Source: Pseudomonas bubulae (lineage in GTDB: Bacteria > Pseudomonadota > Gammaproteobacteria > Pseudomonadales > Pseudomonadaceae). Taken from it: a stretch of 64,000 nt of DNA. The stretch lies in assembly GCF_037023725.1 (NCBI RefSeq), contig NZ_CP146077.1:2951001-3015000 (forward strand). Reading direction: 5' to 3'. Below the pieces are notes generated by a model. That model was not told where the DNA came from. It saw nothing but the letters and a program-made list of their open reading frames with translations, and made no database searches. Positions 56,503 to 64,000 of this stretch are shown piece by piece (the stretch's first letter is position 1; each line of letters starts with the position of its first letter). The translations under genes were made by a program, and so were the position numbers.

Positions 56503-56507
56503 ATCCG

Positions 56508-57446
56508 ATGTCGAACAACAAACCAATGCCGGTTCCGACCGAGATTTCTGCACCGTTCTGGGAAGGCCTGAAGGCCGAGCGCCTGCTGATTCAGCAATGT
56601 GAACGATGCAGCCACTGGGTGTTTTATCCGCGCAGGCACTGCCCGGCGTGCTTTACCCATGCCCTGACCTGGCGTGAAGTCAGTGGTGGCGCGACGCTGT
56701 ACAGCTTTACCGTGACACGCATCGCGACCCTGCCGGACTTTGCCGATGAAATGCCGCAGATACTGGCGGTGGTCGAGCTGGATCAGGGTGTGCGCATCAA
56801 TACCAATCTGGTCGGGCTGGACGAGTCTGAAGTGAAAGTGGGCATGCGCCTGCAACCGGTATTTGCCGAGGTCGATGCCAAGGGCAACCGGCTGCTGCGT
56901 TTTACCGGGCTGGACAAGGATGCCGAGGCGTTGAAGACGCTGCGTACGGTTGAGCAACCGGTGCCAGAAACCGCAGTGCCAGTGCGCCAGATTGCCCTGG
57001 ATGACGAAGAGGGCCTGCAGGCGCTGGTCAGCGACGAGTTCAGCCCGTGGAGCAACCAGGTGGTGGTCGATCAGGGCCTGATTGACAGCTTTGCCCAGTT
57101 ATCCGGGGATGATTACTGGATCCACACCGATCCGGAACGTGCGCGCAAGCAAAGCCCGTTTGGCGGGACCATCGCCCACGGTGCGCTGGTGCAGATCCTG
57201 CAGTCACGGATGAAACTCAACCTGGGTTATGAGATCACCGGGTTCACCAATATGGCCAACTATGGTTCGGATCGCCTGCGCTTCCCGGCACCGGTGCCGG
57301 CGGGCTCGACCATCCATGCGCGGGCCCGGGTCAAGCGGGTAGAGCGGGTCAGAAGCGGTACTCAGCTGACCCTGGAACTCAATACCCATGTGCTGGGCAG
57401 CGAGCGGCCGTCGGTGATCAATGAACTGGTGATTTTGTATATGTGA
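56508..57446 (+). CDS. DUF35 zinc-ribbon/OB-fold fused to MaoC-type hydratase
   Basis: A 312-residue fusion. The N-terminal part (about 10-130) is a DUF35 rubredoxin-like zinc ribbon (C31, C34, C45, C48) plus OB fold; the C-terminal part (about 170-312) is a MaoC hot-dog hydratase with the R-hydratase motif LSGDDYWIHTD (D202 and H206) and FGGTIAHGALV. One chain could hydrate an enoyl-CoA and dock the product to the thiolase-like aldolase upstream, as the separate or fused ChsH1/ChsH2-Ltp2 complexes do in actinobacteria. The order here (DUF35 first, MaoC second) is the reverse of ChsH2. Confidence 0.88.
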   Translation: MSNNKPMPVPTEISAPFWEGLKAERLLIQQCERCSHWVFYPRRHCPACFTHALTWREVSGGATLYSFTVTRIATLPDFADEMPQILAVVELDQGVRINTNLVGLDESEVKVGMRLQPVFAEVDAKGNRLLRFTGLDKDAEALKTLRTVEQPVPETAVPVRQIALDDEEGLQALVSDEFSPWSNQVVVDQGLIDSFAQLSGDDYWIHTDPERARKQSPFGGTIAHGALVQILQSRMKLNLGYEITGFTNMANYGSDRLRFPAPVPAGSTIHARARVKRVERVRSGTQLTLELNTHVLGSERPSVINELVILYM

Positions 57447-57451
57447 TGCCC

Positions 57452-57537
57452 TGTGGGAACGGGCTTGCCCGCGATGCTATCGACGCGGTTTTAATGACAC
57501 GCCGCGCCGCCTGCATCGCGGGCAAGCCCGCTCCCAC
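57452..57537. repeat. REPIN (GGGAACGGGCTTGCCCGCGAT variant)
   Basis: Inverted arms TGTGGGAACGGGCTTGCCCG and CGGGCAAGCCCGCTCCCAC enclose about 45 bases, directly after the DUF35-MaoC gene. The loop sequence (TATCGACGCGGTT...GCCGCGCCGCCTGCATCG) closely matches the REPIN at 42362. Confidence 0.9.
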
Positions 57538-57648
57538 CGGTTTAAGGCGCCCCACCCGAGCGCTTTAGTCTCAACGGACGATGAACCCCACCCCCATCCT
57601 TCCCATACTCCTCCAAGCCAATAAATACAGGCATTGAGGAGCAGGCAC

Positions 57649-58539
57649 ATGATCGACATTCGTGGTTTGAGCTACTTCGTTGCAGAGTCTGCAGATCCCG
57701 CTCAATGGCAGCGTTACGCCGAAGACGTGCTCGGGATGATGGTCAGCGAAGCACCCGCCGGCGGCTTGTACGTGAAGATGGATGAGCGTCCGTATCGCAT
57801 GCTTATCGTGCCGGGCGGTGAGTCGCGGTATCTGGCTTCCGGTTGGGAGCTGGCCGGCGAAAAGGCTTTCAACGCCGCGATCGAAGTGCTGGATCAGGCC
57901 GACGTCAACTGGCGCCTGGGCAGCGCCGAACAGTGCGATCAGCGCGGTGTGCAAGCACTGCTGCACGTCACCGACCCTTCAGGTAACCGCCATGAATTGA
58001 GCTGGGGCCATCGCTCCGATTGCCAGCCCTTTGTCTCGCCCCAGGGAGTGCCGGGTTTTGTCACCGGTGATATGGGCCTGGGCCACACCGTACTGCCCGC
58101 GCCAAATTTCGATGCCACCCTGGCGTTTGCCAAGGATGTGCTGGGCTTTGAGCTGTCGGATATTTTCAACTTCCGTCCCGACCCTTCGGCACCACCGATC
58201 CGCATCCATTTTCTGCATTGCAAAAATAGCCGTCACCACAGCCTGGCCCTGGCCGAGTACCCGGTGCCGTCCGGCTGCGTGCATGTGATGGTCGAGGTCG
58301 AGTCGATGACCGAAGTGGGCCGCGCCCATGACCGGCGCATCGCGCATGACGTACAGCTGTCGGCCACCCTCGGCCAGCATCTGAATGACCGCATGACCTC
58401 TTTTTATATGAAAACCCCTTCAGGTTTTGACCTGGAGTATGGCTATGGCGGCTTGCTGGTGGATTGGCAGGACCACAGCGCTTTTGAATTCACCCGGGTA
58501 AGCCTGTGGGGCCATGACTTCTCCGCAGGACAGTCGTAA
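57649..58539 (+). CDS. Extradiol ring-cleavage dioxygenase, two-VOC type (HsaC/BphC-like)
   Basis: A 296-residue type I extradiol dioxygenase. Two vicinal-oxygen-chelate halves (about 5-120 and 140-285). Iron ligands are best read as H146 (MGLGHTVL), H197 (of RHHSLAL) and E263 (GFDLEYG); H244 and Y253 (SATLGQHLND, SFYMKTPSG) are the conserved second-shell residues. The end VSLWGHDFSAG matches HsaC-type enzymes acting on catecholic steroid secosteroids and biphenyls. It cleaves a catechol beside a hydroxyl; the hydrolase at 44664-45491 would take the product. GAGGAGCAGG precedes the start. Confidence 0.9.
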   Translation: MIDIRGLSYFVAESADPAQWQRYAEDVLGMMVSEAPAGGLYVKMDERPYRMLIVPGGESRYLASGWELAGEKAFNAAIEVLDQADVNWRLGSAEQCDQRGVQALLHVTDPSGNRHELSWGHRSDCQPFVSPQGVPGFVTGDMGLGHTVLPAPNFDATLAFAKDVLGFELSDIFNFRPDPSAPPIRIHFLHCKNSRHHSLALAEYPVPSGCVHVMVEVESMTEVGRAHDRRIAHDVQLSATLGQHLNDRMTSFYMKTPSGFDLEYGYGGLLVDWQDHSAFEFTRVSLWGHDFSAGQS

Positions 58540-58549
58540 GGAGCACTAC

Positions 58550-59425
58550 ATGAACAAGCAAATGACAGCGGCAGACGTGGTCGGCCAACTGCGCGACGGC
58601 ATGACCATCGGCTTCGGCGGCTGGGGCCCGCGGCGCAAGCCAATGGCGATCGTGCGCGAGATCCTGCGTTCTGACGTCAAGGATCTCACCGTGGTCGCCT
58701 ATGGCGGTCCCGAGGTCGGCATGCTCTGCGCTGCCGGCAAGGTCAAAAAACTGATTTTCGGCTTTGCCACCCTCGATGCCATCCCGCTCGAAGCCTACTT
58801 TCGCAAGGCCCGCGAGGCCGGAGAACTGGAGCTGATGGAACTGGACGAGGGCATGCTGCAATGGGGCCTGCGGGCCGCCGGCATGCGTCTGCCGTTCTTG
58901 CCGACCCGCTGTGGCCTGGCCACCGATGTCAGCCGCCTGAACCCCGGGATCAAGCAGGTGCAGTCGCCCTATGCTGATGGCGAGGTGTTGCTGGCCATGC
59001 CGGCGCTGAATCTGGATATCGCCTTTTTGCACGTCAACGTTGCCGACCGCCTGGGCAATACCCTGGTAACGGGCCCCGATCCTTATTTCGATCATTTGTA
59101 TGCCCGTGCCGCCAAACAGTGCTTTGTCTCCTGTGAGCGGATCGAGGAGCGCTTGAACCTGGATGCTGCCCAGGCCCGCTTCAACACCTTCGAACGTTAT
59201 CTGGTCAGCGGCGTGGTGCATGCACCCTTTGGTGCGCATCCGACAGCCTGCCCGTCCGACTACGGCTGGGACCTTAGCCACTTGAAACGCTACAGCGCCA
59301 GCGCTGCCGAAGAAGGTGGCTGGGAAGGTTATGTAGCCGAGTTTGTGACCCCGGGCGAAAGCGCCTACCAGGCCAGCAATGGCGGGGTCGATCGATTGAG
59401 CGCTTTGCCGCTGCCCGTGTTTTGA
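58550..59425 (+). CDS. IpdA-like CoA-transferase/hydrolase subunit alpha
   Basis: A 291-residue class I CoA-transferase-fold subunit. The N-terminus (LRDGMTIGFGGWGPRRKPMA, then VVAYGGPEVGMLCAAGKVKKL) agrees closely, as I recall it, with IpdA of mycobacteria and Pseudomonas steroid degraders; IpdAB opens a CoA-bound ring in the lower (HIP) steroid pathway by hydrolysis rather than CoA transfer. Start 58550 behind AAGGAG. It lies 10 bases after the dioxygenase gene and is followed by the beta subunit. Confidence 0.87.
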   Translation: MNKQMTAADVVGQLRDGMTIGFGGWGPRRKPMAIVREILRSDVKDLTVVAYGGPEVGMLCAAGKVKKLIFGFATLDAIPLEAYFRKAREAGELELMELDEGMLQWGLRAAGMRLPFLPTRCGLATDVSRLNPGIKQVQSPYADGEVLLAMPALNLDIAFLHVNVADRLGNTLVTGPDPYFDHLYARAAKQCFVSCERIEERLNLDAAQARFNTFERYLVSGVVHAPFGAHPTACPSDYGWDLSHLKRYSASAAEEGGWEGYVAEFVTPGESAYQASNGGVDRLSALPLPVF

Positions 59426-59436
59426 GGAGTGTGGAC

Positions 59437-60234
59437 ATGACTGCTACTAGCGAATTTACCCTGGCTGAACTGTTGATCGTGGCCGCCTGTGAAGCCTGGC
59501 GCGGTAACGGCGAAGTGATTGCTTCGGGCCTGGGGGTAATCCCGCGCCTGGGCGCGAGCCTGGCCAAACTGACCCATAGCCCGGAACTGTTGATGACCGA
59601 CAGCGAGGCATTTCTGGTGGAAGAGCCTATCCCCCTGGGGCCGCGTGGAGATTTTGTACCGCGTTATTCGGGCTATCTGTCGTTCGAGCGGGTGTTCGAG
59701 TGCGTGTGGGGCGGGCGTCGCCACGCCATGATCGGTCCGACCCAGATCGACCGCTGGGGCCAGACCAACCTGTCGTGCATTGGCGACTACCAAAAGCCCA
59801 AGGTGGCAATGCTCGGGGTGCGCGGTTTGCCGGGCAACAGCATCAACCATATCAACTCGTTCTTCGTGCCGTCGCACAACACCCGGGCGTTTGTCGCCGG
59901 GGAAGTGGACATGGTCTCGGGTGTCGGCTTCAAGCCCGAGCGCTGGGAAGAGGGCATGCGCAGCGACCTGATGGACATCCGCCTGATCGTCACCGACCTG
60001 TGTGTGATGGACTTCGGCGGACCGGACCGGGCCGTGCAGGTGCGTTCCCTGCATCCGGGCGTGAGCTTTGAAGAGGTACAGGAGAAAACCGGTTTCCCGC
60101 TGCTCAAGGCCGCCGACCTCAAGCAGACCGTGGCGCCGACGCCGGAGCAACTGGCGCTGATCCGCCGCCTCGATCCCCATGACTATCGCGCCTCTGCGCT
60201 CAAGGGCAACCCGCCCGGCATTCGTCAGGCCTGA
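59437..60234 (+). CDS. IpdB-like CoA-transferase/hydrolase subunit beta
   Basis: A 265-residue partner of the IpdA-like subunit. Shared blocks are FERVFECVWGGRRHAMIGPTQIDR, the NQ-like region WGQTNLSC, GVRGLPGNSINH and VMDFGGPDRAVQVRSLHPGV. The canonical transferase motif SENG is absent; the corresponding segment reads TDSEAFLV, as expected for the ring-opening rather than transferase branch. AGGAGTG precedes the start at 59437, 11 bases after the alpha subunit. Confidence 0.87.
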   Translation: MTATSEFTLAELLIVAACEAWRGNGEVIASGLGVIPRLGASLAKLTHSPELLMTDSEAFLVEEPIPLGPRGDFVPRYSGYLSFERVFECVWGGRRHAMIGPTQIDRWGQTNLSCIGDYQKPKVAMLGVRGLPGNSINHINSFFVPSHNTRAFVAGEVDMVSGVGFKPERWEEGMRSDLMDIRLIVTDLCVMDFGGPDRAVQVRSLHPGVSFEEVQEKTGFPLLKAADLKQTVAPTPEQLALIRRLDPHDYRASALKGNPPGIRQA

Positions 60235-60249
60235 TGGCCAGGAGTTCAT

Positions 60250-61155
60250 ATGAGCAGCGACAGCGAATTTGTGCAGCGGGCTGACACCGCTGTGTATGAA
60301 ACCGAGGACCCGGTGCTTTATGGGGTGGCCGATGGTATCGCCACGCTGACCATGAACCGGCCGACCGTCAATAACGCGCAAAACTCACAGATGACCTACG
60401 CCCTGGACGACGCCTTGCGCCGTGCCGTCAATGACGATGCGGTGAAGGTCATTGTGCTGCGCGGCAATGGTAAGCATTTTTCCGCAGGGCACGATATCGG
60501 CACGCCGGGGCGCGATATCAACAAGGAATTTGAGCGCGCCAGCCTGTGGTGGGACCACACCAACAAGCCGGGCGGCGAGTACCTCTATGCCCGCGAGCAA
60601 GAGGTGTACCTGGGCATGTGCCGGCGCTGGCGCGAACTGCCCAAGCCGACCATTGCCATGGTGCAGGGGGCGTGCATTGCCGGCGGGCTGATGCTGGCCT
60701 GGGTCTGTGATTTGATCGTGGCCAGTGACGATGCTTTTTTTCAGGACCCGGTGGTACGCATGGGCATTCCGGGGGTTGAGTATTTTGCCCACCCCTATGA
60801 ACTGAACCCGCGCATTGCCAAGGAGTTTCTGTTTACTGGCGATCGTATGAGCGCCGAACGCGCCTACCAGATGGGCATGGTCAATCGCCTGTTTACCCGC
60901 GAAGGGCTGGAGGCCGGTACCTATGCGCTGGCAGCGGCCATCGCCAAACAGCCGCGCATGGGCCTGGCCCTGACCAAGCAGGCGATCAATCACGTCGAGG
61001 ACTTGCAGGGCAAGCGTACGGCGATGGACGCGGTGTTTGCCTGGCATCACTTCGCCCATAGCCATAACGAGCTGCTGTCCGGGGACAAGCTGGGCGGCTA
61101 TGACGCCAAGGCCATGATTGAAGCGAACAAGAGTGCTGCGGGAGAGCGTGGATGA
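60250..61155 (+). CDS. Enoyl-CoA hydratase/isomerase (crotonase) family protein
   Basis: A 301-residue crotonase. The oxyanion-hole segments are GNGKHFSAGHDI and GACIAGGLMLAW. At the first catalytic Glu position of hydratases (normally xPE) the sequence reads DPVVRMGIPG, with Val, so hydration may use a different base or the enzyme may do another crotonase reaction such as C-C hydrolysis. A long insert with WWDHTNKPGGEYLYAREQEV precedes the second oxyanion strand. Encoded between IpdB and IpdC, where EchA20-type ring hydrolases occur in steroid clusters, although this protein belongs to a different crotonase subgroup. Stop overlaps the next start (ATGA). Confidence 0.87.
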   Translation: MSSDSEFVQRADTAVYETEDPVLYGVADGIATLTMNRPTVNNAQNSQMTYALDDALRRAVNDDAVKVIVLRGNGKHFSAGHDIGTPGRDINKEFERASLWWDHTNKPGGEYLYAREQEVYLGMCRRWRELPKPTIAMVQGACIAGGLMLAWVCDLIVASDDAFFQDPVVRMGIPGVEYFAHPYELNPRIAKEFLFTGDRMSAERAYQMGMVNRLFTREGLEAGTYALAAAIAKQPRMGLALTKQAINHVEDLQGKRTAMDAVFAWHHFAHSHNELLSGDKLGGYDAKAMIEANKSAAGERG

Positions 61156-62258
61156 GTGACTATCTGCAAACGGCGTTGACCGATGCCCTGGGCTGCCGTT
61201 ACCCCATTGTGCAAACCGCGATGGGCTGGGTAGCGGACGCCAATCTGGTGATCGCCAGTACCCGTGCGGGGGCCTTCGGTTTTCTGGCCGGAGCGACCAT
61301 TGCGGCGGATCAGCTGGAGGGCCAAATCCTGCGGGTGATCGAGGCCACGGGGGGGAGTAATTTCGGCCTCAATTTCCATATGTTCCAGGAAAACGCCGCG
61401 CAGTGCGTGGACCTGGCCATCAAGTACCGCCTGCGAGCCGTCAGCTATGGCCGCGGCCCCGACCGCCAGACCATCGGGCGTTTCAAAAAGGCCGGGGTGT
61501 TGTGCATTCCCACCGTGGGTGCGCTTAAACACGCACTCAAGGCCGTGGAACTGGGCGCAGACATGGTCACCGTACAGGGCGGCGAGGGTGGCGGGCATAC
61601 CGGGGGCGTGCCGAGCACCATTTTACTGCCGCAGGTGCTGGATGCGGTGCGGGTGCCGGTGATTGCCGCGGGGGGCTATTCCACCGGGCGCGGGCTGGCC
61701 GGAGCGCTGGCCACAGGTGCGGCCGGGGTGGCCATGGGCACGCGGTTCCTGATGACCCAGGAATCGCCCACCCCGATCGCGACGCTGGAGCGTTACGTGA
61801 AAGTGACCGACCCACAGCAGATTCGCGTGACGACGGCAGTGGATGGCATGCGCCACCGCATGATCGAAAACGCTTTTATCAATCGTCTGGAAAAAGCCGG
61901 TGCCTTTGGCCGCCTGCGCATTGCCCTGGGCAGCGCCTGGCACTGGAAGCAACACACCGGCATGAGCCTTGGGCATATGCTCGGTGTATTTGCCAAATCA
62001 ATAAAAGAAGACCCTGCTGCGCTGTCGCAGACGGTGATGGCGGCCAATCAGCCGGTGCTGTTGCAGCGCTCGATGGTGGATGGCGTACCGGATGAGGGGA
62101 TTTTGTCCAGCGGGCAGGTGGCCGCTGCCATTGGCGAACTGAAAAGTTGCCAGAGCCTGATCGACGAGATGGTGCAAGAGGCCGAGCGCTGCCTGATAGC
62201 GGTGAATGCACGTCATCAGGCAGCGCGCTGTAAGGCGGGGGAAGCGGCAGCCATCTGA
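61152..62258 (+). CDS. IpdC-like flavin oxidoreductase (nitronate monooxygenase family)
   Basis: A 368-residue FMN barrel. Family blocks are YPIVQTAMGWVADANLV, QGGEGGGHTGGVPSTILL (flavin/phosphate and catalytic His region), PVIAAGGYSTGRGLAGAL and GAAGVAMGTRFLMT. The GWVA and GGEGGGHTG forms are those of IpdC, which introduces a double bond in a ring CoA-ester so that IpdAB can open it. The C-terminal ASGQVAAAIGELKSC-like end (SSGQVAAAIGELKSCQSLID) also fits. Last gene of the plus-strand block; about 120 bases without a clear terminator follow. Confidence 0.88.
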   Translation: MSDYLQTALTDALGCRYPIVQTAMGWVADANLVIASTRAGAFGFLAGATIAADQLEGQILRVIEATGGSNFGLNFHMFQENAAQCVDLAIKYRLRAVSYGRGPDRQTIGRFKKAGVLCIPTVGALKHALKAVELGADMVTVQGGEGGGHTGGVPSTILLPQVLDAVRVPVIAAGGYSTGRGLAGALATGAAGVAMGTRFLMTQESPTPIATLERYVKVTDPQQIRVTTAVDGMRHRMIENAFINRLEKAGAFGRLRIALGSAWHWKQHTGMSLGHMLGVFAKSIKEDPAALSQTVMAANQPVLLQRSMVDGVPDEGILSSGQVAAAIGELKSCQSLIDEMVQEAERCLIAVNARHQAARCKAGEAAAI

Positions 62259-62378
62259 AACGGCTGGCTCTGCTGTAATTTAACTTATCTGGATACAAAG
62301 CCTGTCCGCTCTGGCCCGTGGGGCAAGCATTCTGATCACTACACTTTTTAATTATTGTGCAGTTCAGGAAGCTGATTT

Positions 62379-64000
62379 ATGCCCCAAGCCTTGCATCGCC
62401 ATACTCCCTTGCTAACCGCTTATGACCCTCGCGGGCTGGCCATCTGCACGGTGGCCTGTCATCGGCGCACTGCGGCGCAGGAACCTGAAGCGAGGATCAG
62501 CCGCCAGGTGTTTGGCCCCAGCGGTTTTTTGACCGAACAGTGGGATCCGCGTCTGGTGGCATTGCGCCGTAAAAATCCGACTACGGTGCCCAATCAGCGC
62601 AATCGATCTTCGCTGTCGGGGCGCCTGCTGCGCAGCGACAGTGTTGACCGCGGCGTGCGTATCAGCTTGGCAGGGGCGGGCGGGCAACTGCGCTTTAGTT
62701 GGGATGCCCGGGGTACCCGCAGCATCTGGGAATACGATGAACTGCTGCGCCTGAACGCCGTATTCGAACAGGGCGCCGGAACTGAGGTTGCGCATTGTGT
62801 CGAGCGTCTGACCTATGCCGACAACAGCGCTGTGCATGCGCGCCAAAATGGCTGCGCCCGGCTGATTCGTCATGACGACCCTGCCGGCACGCTGTGGTTT
62901 GAGGGCTATGACCTGCTGGGGCATGTGACGAGTCAGTCACGGCGATTCGTACGTGACGCATCCCAAGCGCCCAACTGGTCGCCGCAGGCCGGGTTGCGTG
63001 AGCAGCACCTTGAATCCCGAAGCTGGCGCACTCAATGGCGCCGTGATGCTGTGGGCCAGTTGGTTGAGCAAATCGATGCCCAGGGCAATCGGCAGCGTAT
63101 GCGCCATGATGTGGACGGTCTGCTGGCTGCGGTGATGGTCAATCTCGGCAGCGGTCGCCAGCACAGTGTGGTGCAGCAAAGATCCTATAACGCGAGCGGC
63201 CAGATAGAAGTTGAACGGTCGGGCAACGGGGTAGTGCGTGCCCTGGCCTACAGCCCGTTGGATGACCGCCTGCAGCAACTGAAAACATGGCGCACCAGTA
63301 ATCCGGGTGAAGCCTTGCAGGACTTGAACTATGTCTATGACCGGGTTGGCAATGTGCTGAATATCCGTGATGCAGCGCAACCTGTGCTGTGGTCTGATAA
63401 TACCCGGCTGCAAGCATTGAGCACTTATACCTACGACTCGCTCTACCAGCTGATAGAAGCCACGGGCCGTGAAAACGCCAGCAATCTCAATGGCCCGCAG
63501 CTGCCCGTTGCTGCGGGCCTGGGTGCGGCCAACGGTCAGCGTATGCGTAACTACCGTCAGTCGTATACCTACGATGCAGGCGGCAATCTTGCCCGGCTGC
63601 AACACATGCCCAGCCACGGTTCCGGCTATACGCGACAGATGAACGTGGCTGACCACAGCAATCACGGCCTTGAACAAAAGTCGGGGCTGCCCGCCCGCCC
63701 CGGGCTGGCAAGCGGCTTTGACGCGAATGGCAACCAGCAGGTACTCGAACCGGGGCAGTGGCTGAGCTGGACCCTGCGCAATCAATTGCAGCGAGTTACC
63801 CGTGTCACACGCCAGGACGGTGCCAACGATGATGAGGCCTATGTCTACGACAGCAGCGGGGCAAGGGCGCTTAAAATCAGACAGTCCCATGGCCATCGTC
63901 AGCCCCGTCGTGAAGAGGTGTATTACTTGCCCGGTCTCGAAGTCCGGCGCAACAGCGCCACGGGCGAATGGTTGAATGTGCTGACGGTGGCCGGTGATCT
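62379..64000 (+). CDS. TccC/RHS-type insecticidal toxin complex component (3' partial)
   Basis: Open from ATG 62379 to the window end (540 codons, no stop). The N-terminus MPQALHRHTPLLTAYDPRGL, followed by TVACHRRTAAQEPEARISRQ and FGPSGFLTEQWDPRL, is the characteristic TccC start. YD/RHS-type repeats follow (YNASGQIE, YVYDRVGNVLNI, YTYDSLYQLIEATGRE, YTYDAGGNLARL), as do WTLRNQLQRV and YYLPGLEVRR just before the expected RHS core, which with the hypervariable toxic C-terminus lies beyond the window. TccC proteins form, with TcB, the cocoon of Tc toxins. AGGAAG precedes the start. No TcA or TcB gene is visible upstream. Confidence 0.92.
   Translation, partial: MPQALHRHTPLLTAYDPRGLAICTVACHRRTAAQEPEARISRQVFGPSGFLTEQWDPRLVALRRKNPTTVPNQRNRSSLSGRLLRSDSVDRGVRISLAGAGGQLRFSWDARGTRSIWEYDELLRLNAVFEQGAGTEVAHCVERLTYADNSAVHARQNGCARLIRHDDPAGTLWFEGYDLLGHVTSQSRRFVRDASQAPNWSPQAGLREQHLESRSWRTQWRRDAVGQLVEQIDAQGNRQRMRHDVDGLLAAVMVNLGSGRQHSVVQQRSYNASGQIEVERSGNGVVRALAYSPLDDRLQQLKTWRTSNPGEALQDLNYVYDRVGNVLNIRDAAQPVLWSDNTRLQALSTYTYDSLYQLIEATGRENASNLNGPQLPVAAGLGAANGQRMRNYRQSYTYDAGGNLARLQHMPSHGSGYTRQMNVADHSNHGLEQKSGLPARPGLASGFDANGNQQVLEPGQWLSWTLRNQLQRVTRVTRQDGANDDEAYVYDSSGARALKIRQSHGHRQPRREEVYYLPGLEVRRNSATGEWLNVLTVAGD

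Noticed and set aside
61152..62258. Annotation as a nitroalkane-detoxifying nitronate monooxygenase
   Set aside because: The family name fits, but its motif variants and its position after ipdA, ipdB and a crotonase favour an IpdC-like role.

Overview
The window looks like chromosome of a fluorescent-group Pseudomonas, most likely the P. fragi / P. psychrophila meat-spoilage branch. Evidence: roughly 60% G+C, Pseudomonas-type mqo, UPF0149 and MocR genes, several inverted-repeat REP pairs (REPINs), and a complete vibrioferrin locus, a siderophore that to my knowledge has been reported in P. fragi. No tRNA, rRNA, CRISPR array or transposase gene was seen.

Layout. 1-8.8 kb: siderophore locus, a FecA-like TonB receptor (5' end outside the window) followed by pvsABCDE, all pvs genes joined by start/stop overlaps. 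8.8-23.6 kb: mostly housekeeping and conserved genes: a coiled-coil protein, a shikimate/quinate transporter-dehydrogenase pair, a HAD phosphatase, a Tat-type dienelactone hydrolase broken by a one-base frameshift, mqo, a CAP-domain protein, GNATs, UPF0149, and a threonine-dehydratase-like enzyme divergent from a MocR regulator. 23.7-24.8 kb: RES/Xre toxin-antitoxin pair. 25-36.5 kb: a type I secretion system (ABC, HlyD, TolC), a LuxR regulator with a degenerate receiver, and a giant 1880-residue secreted protein with four near-identical 510-bp repeats. 36.5-39 kb: GlxA-type regulator, MgtC, HigBA-type pair. 39.3-39.9 kb: an island of repeats. 39.9-42.4 kb: 3-oxoacid CoA-transferase and a divergent LysR, arranged like dhcAB/dhcR. 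42.5-62.3 kb: a catabolic island of 16 genes in two divergent blocks. 62.4 kb to the end: a TccC/RHS-type insecticidal toxin component running out of the window.

The catabolic island is the most interesting part. It combines (i) upper-pathway-like enzymes reminiscent of bile-acid (bai) chemistry: a two-domain flavin/Fe-S ene-reductase, an MFS transporter, two SDRs, a SnoaL-fold protein, a second ene-reductase and an acyl-CoA ligase; (ii) a DUF1302 outer-membrane protein; (iii) a thiolase-like aldolase candidate with a DUF35-MaoC fusion partner; (iv) a meta-cleavage pair resembling HsaC and HsaD; and (v) an IpdA-IpdB-hydratase-IpdC block like the lower steroid-ring (HIP) pathway. No ketosteroid dehydrogenase, Rieske oxygenase or flavin hydroxylase is present here, so the substrate is probably not an ordinary steroid handled by this locus alone. 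I infer a polycyclic, terpenoid- or sterol-like carboxylic acid, but the substrate cannot be read from sequence.

Functions were assigned by reading motifs and recalled family features; no database search was run.
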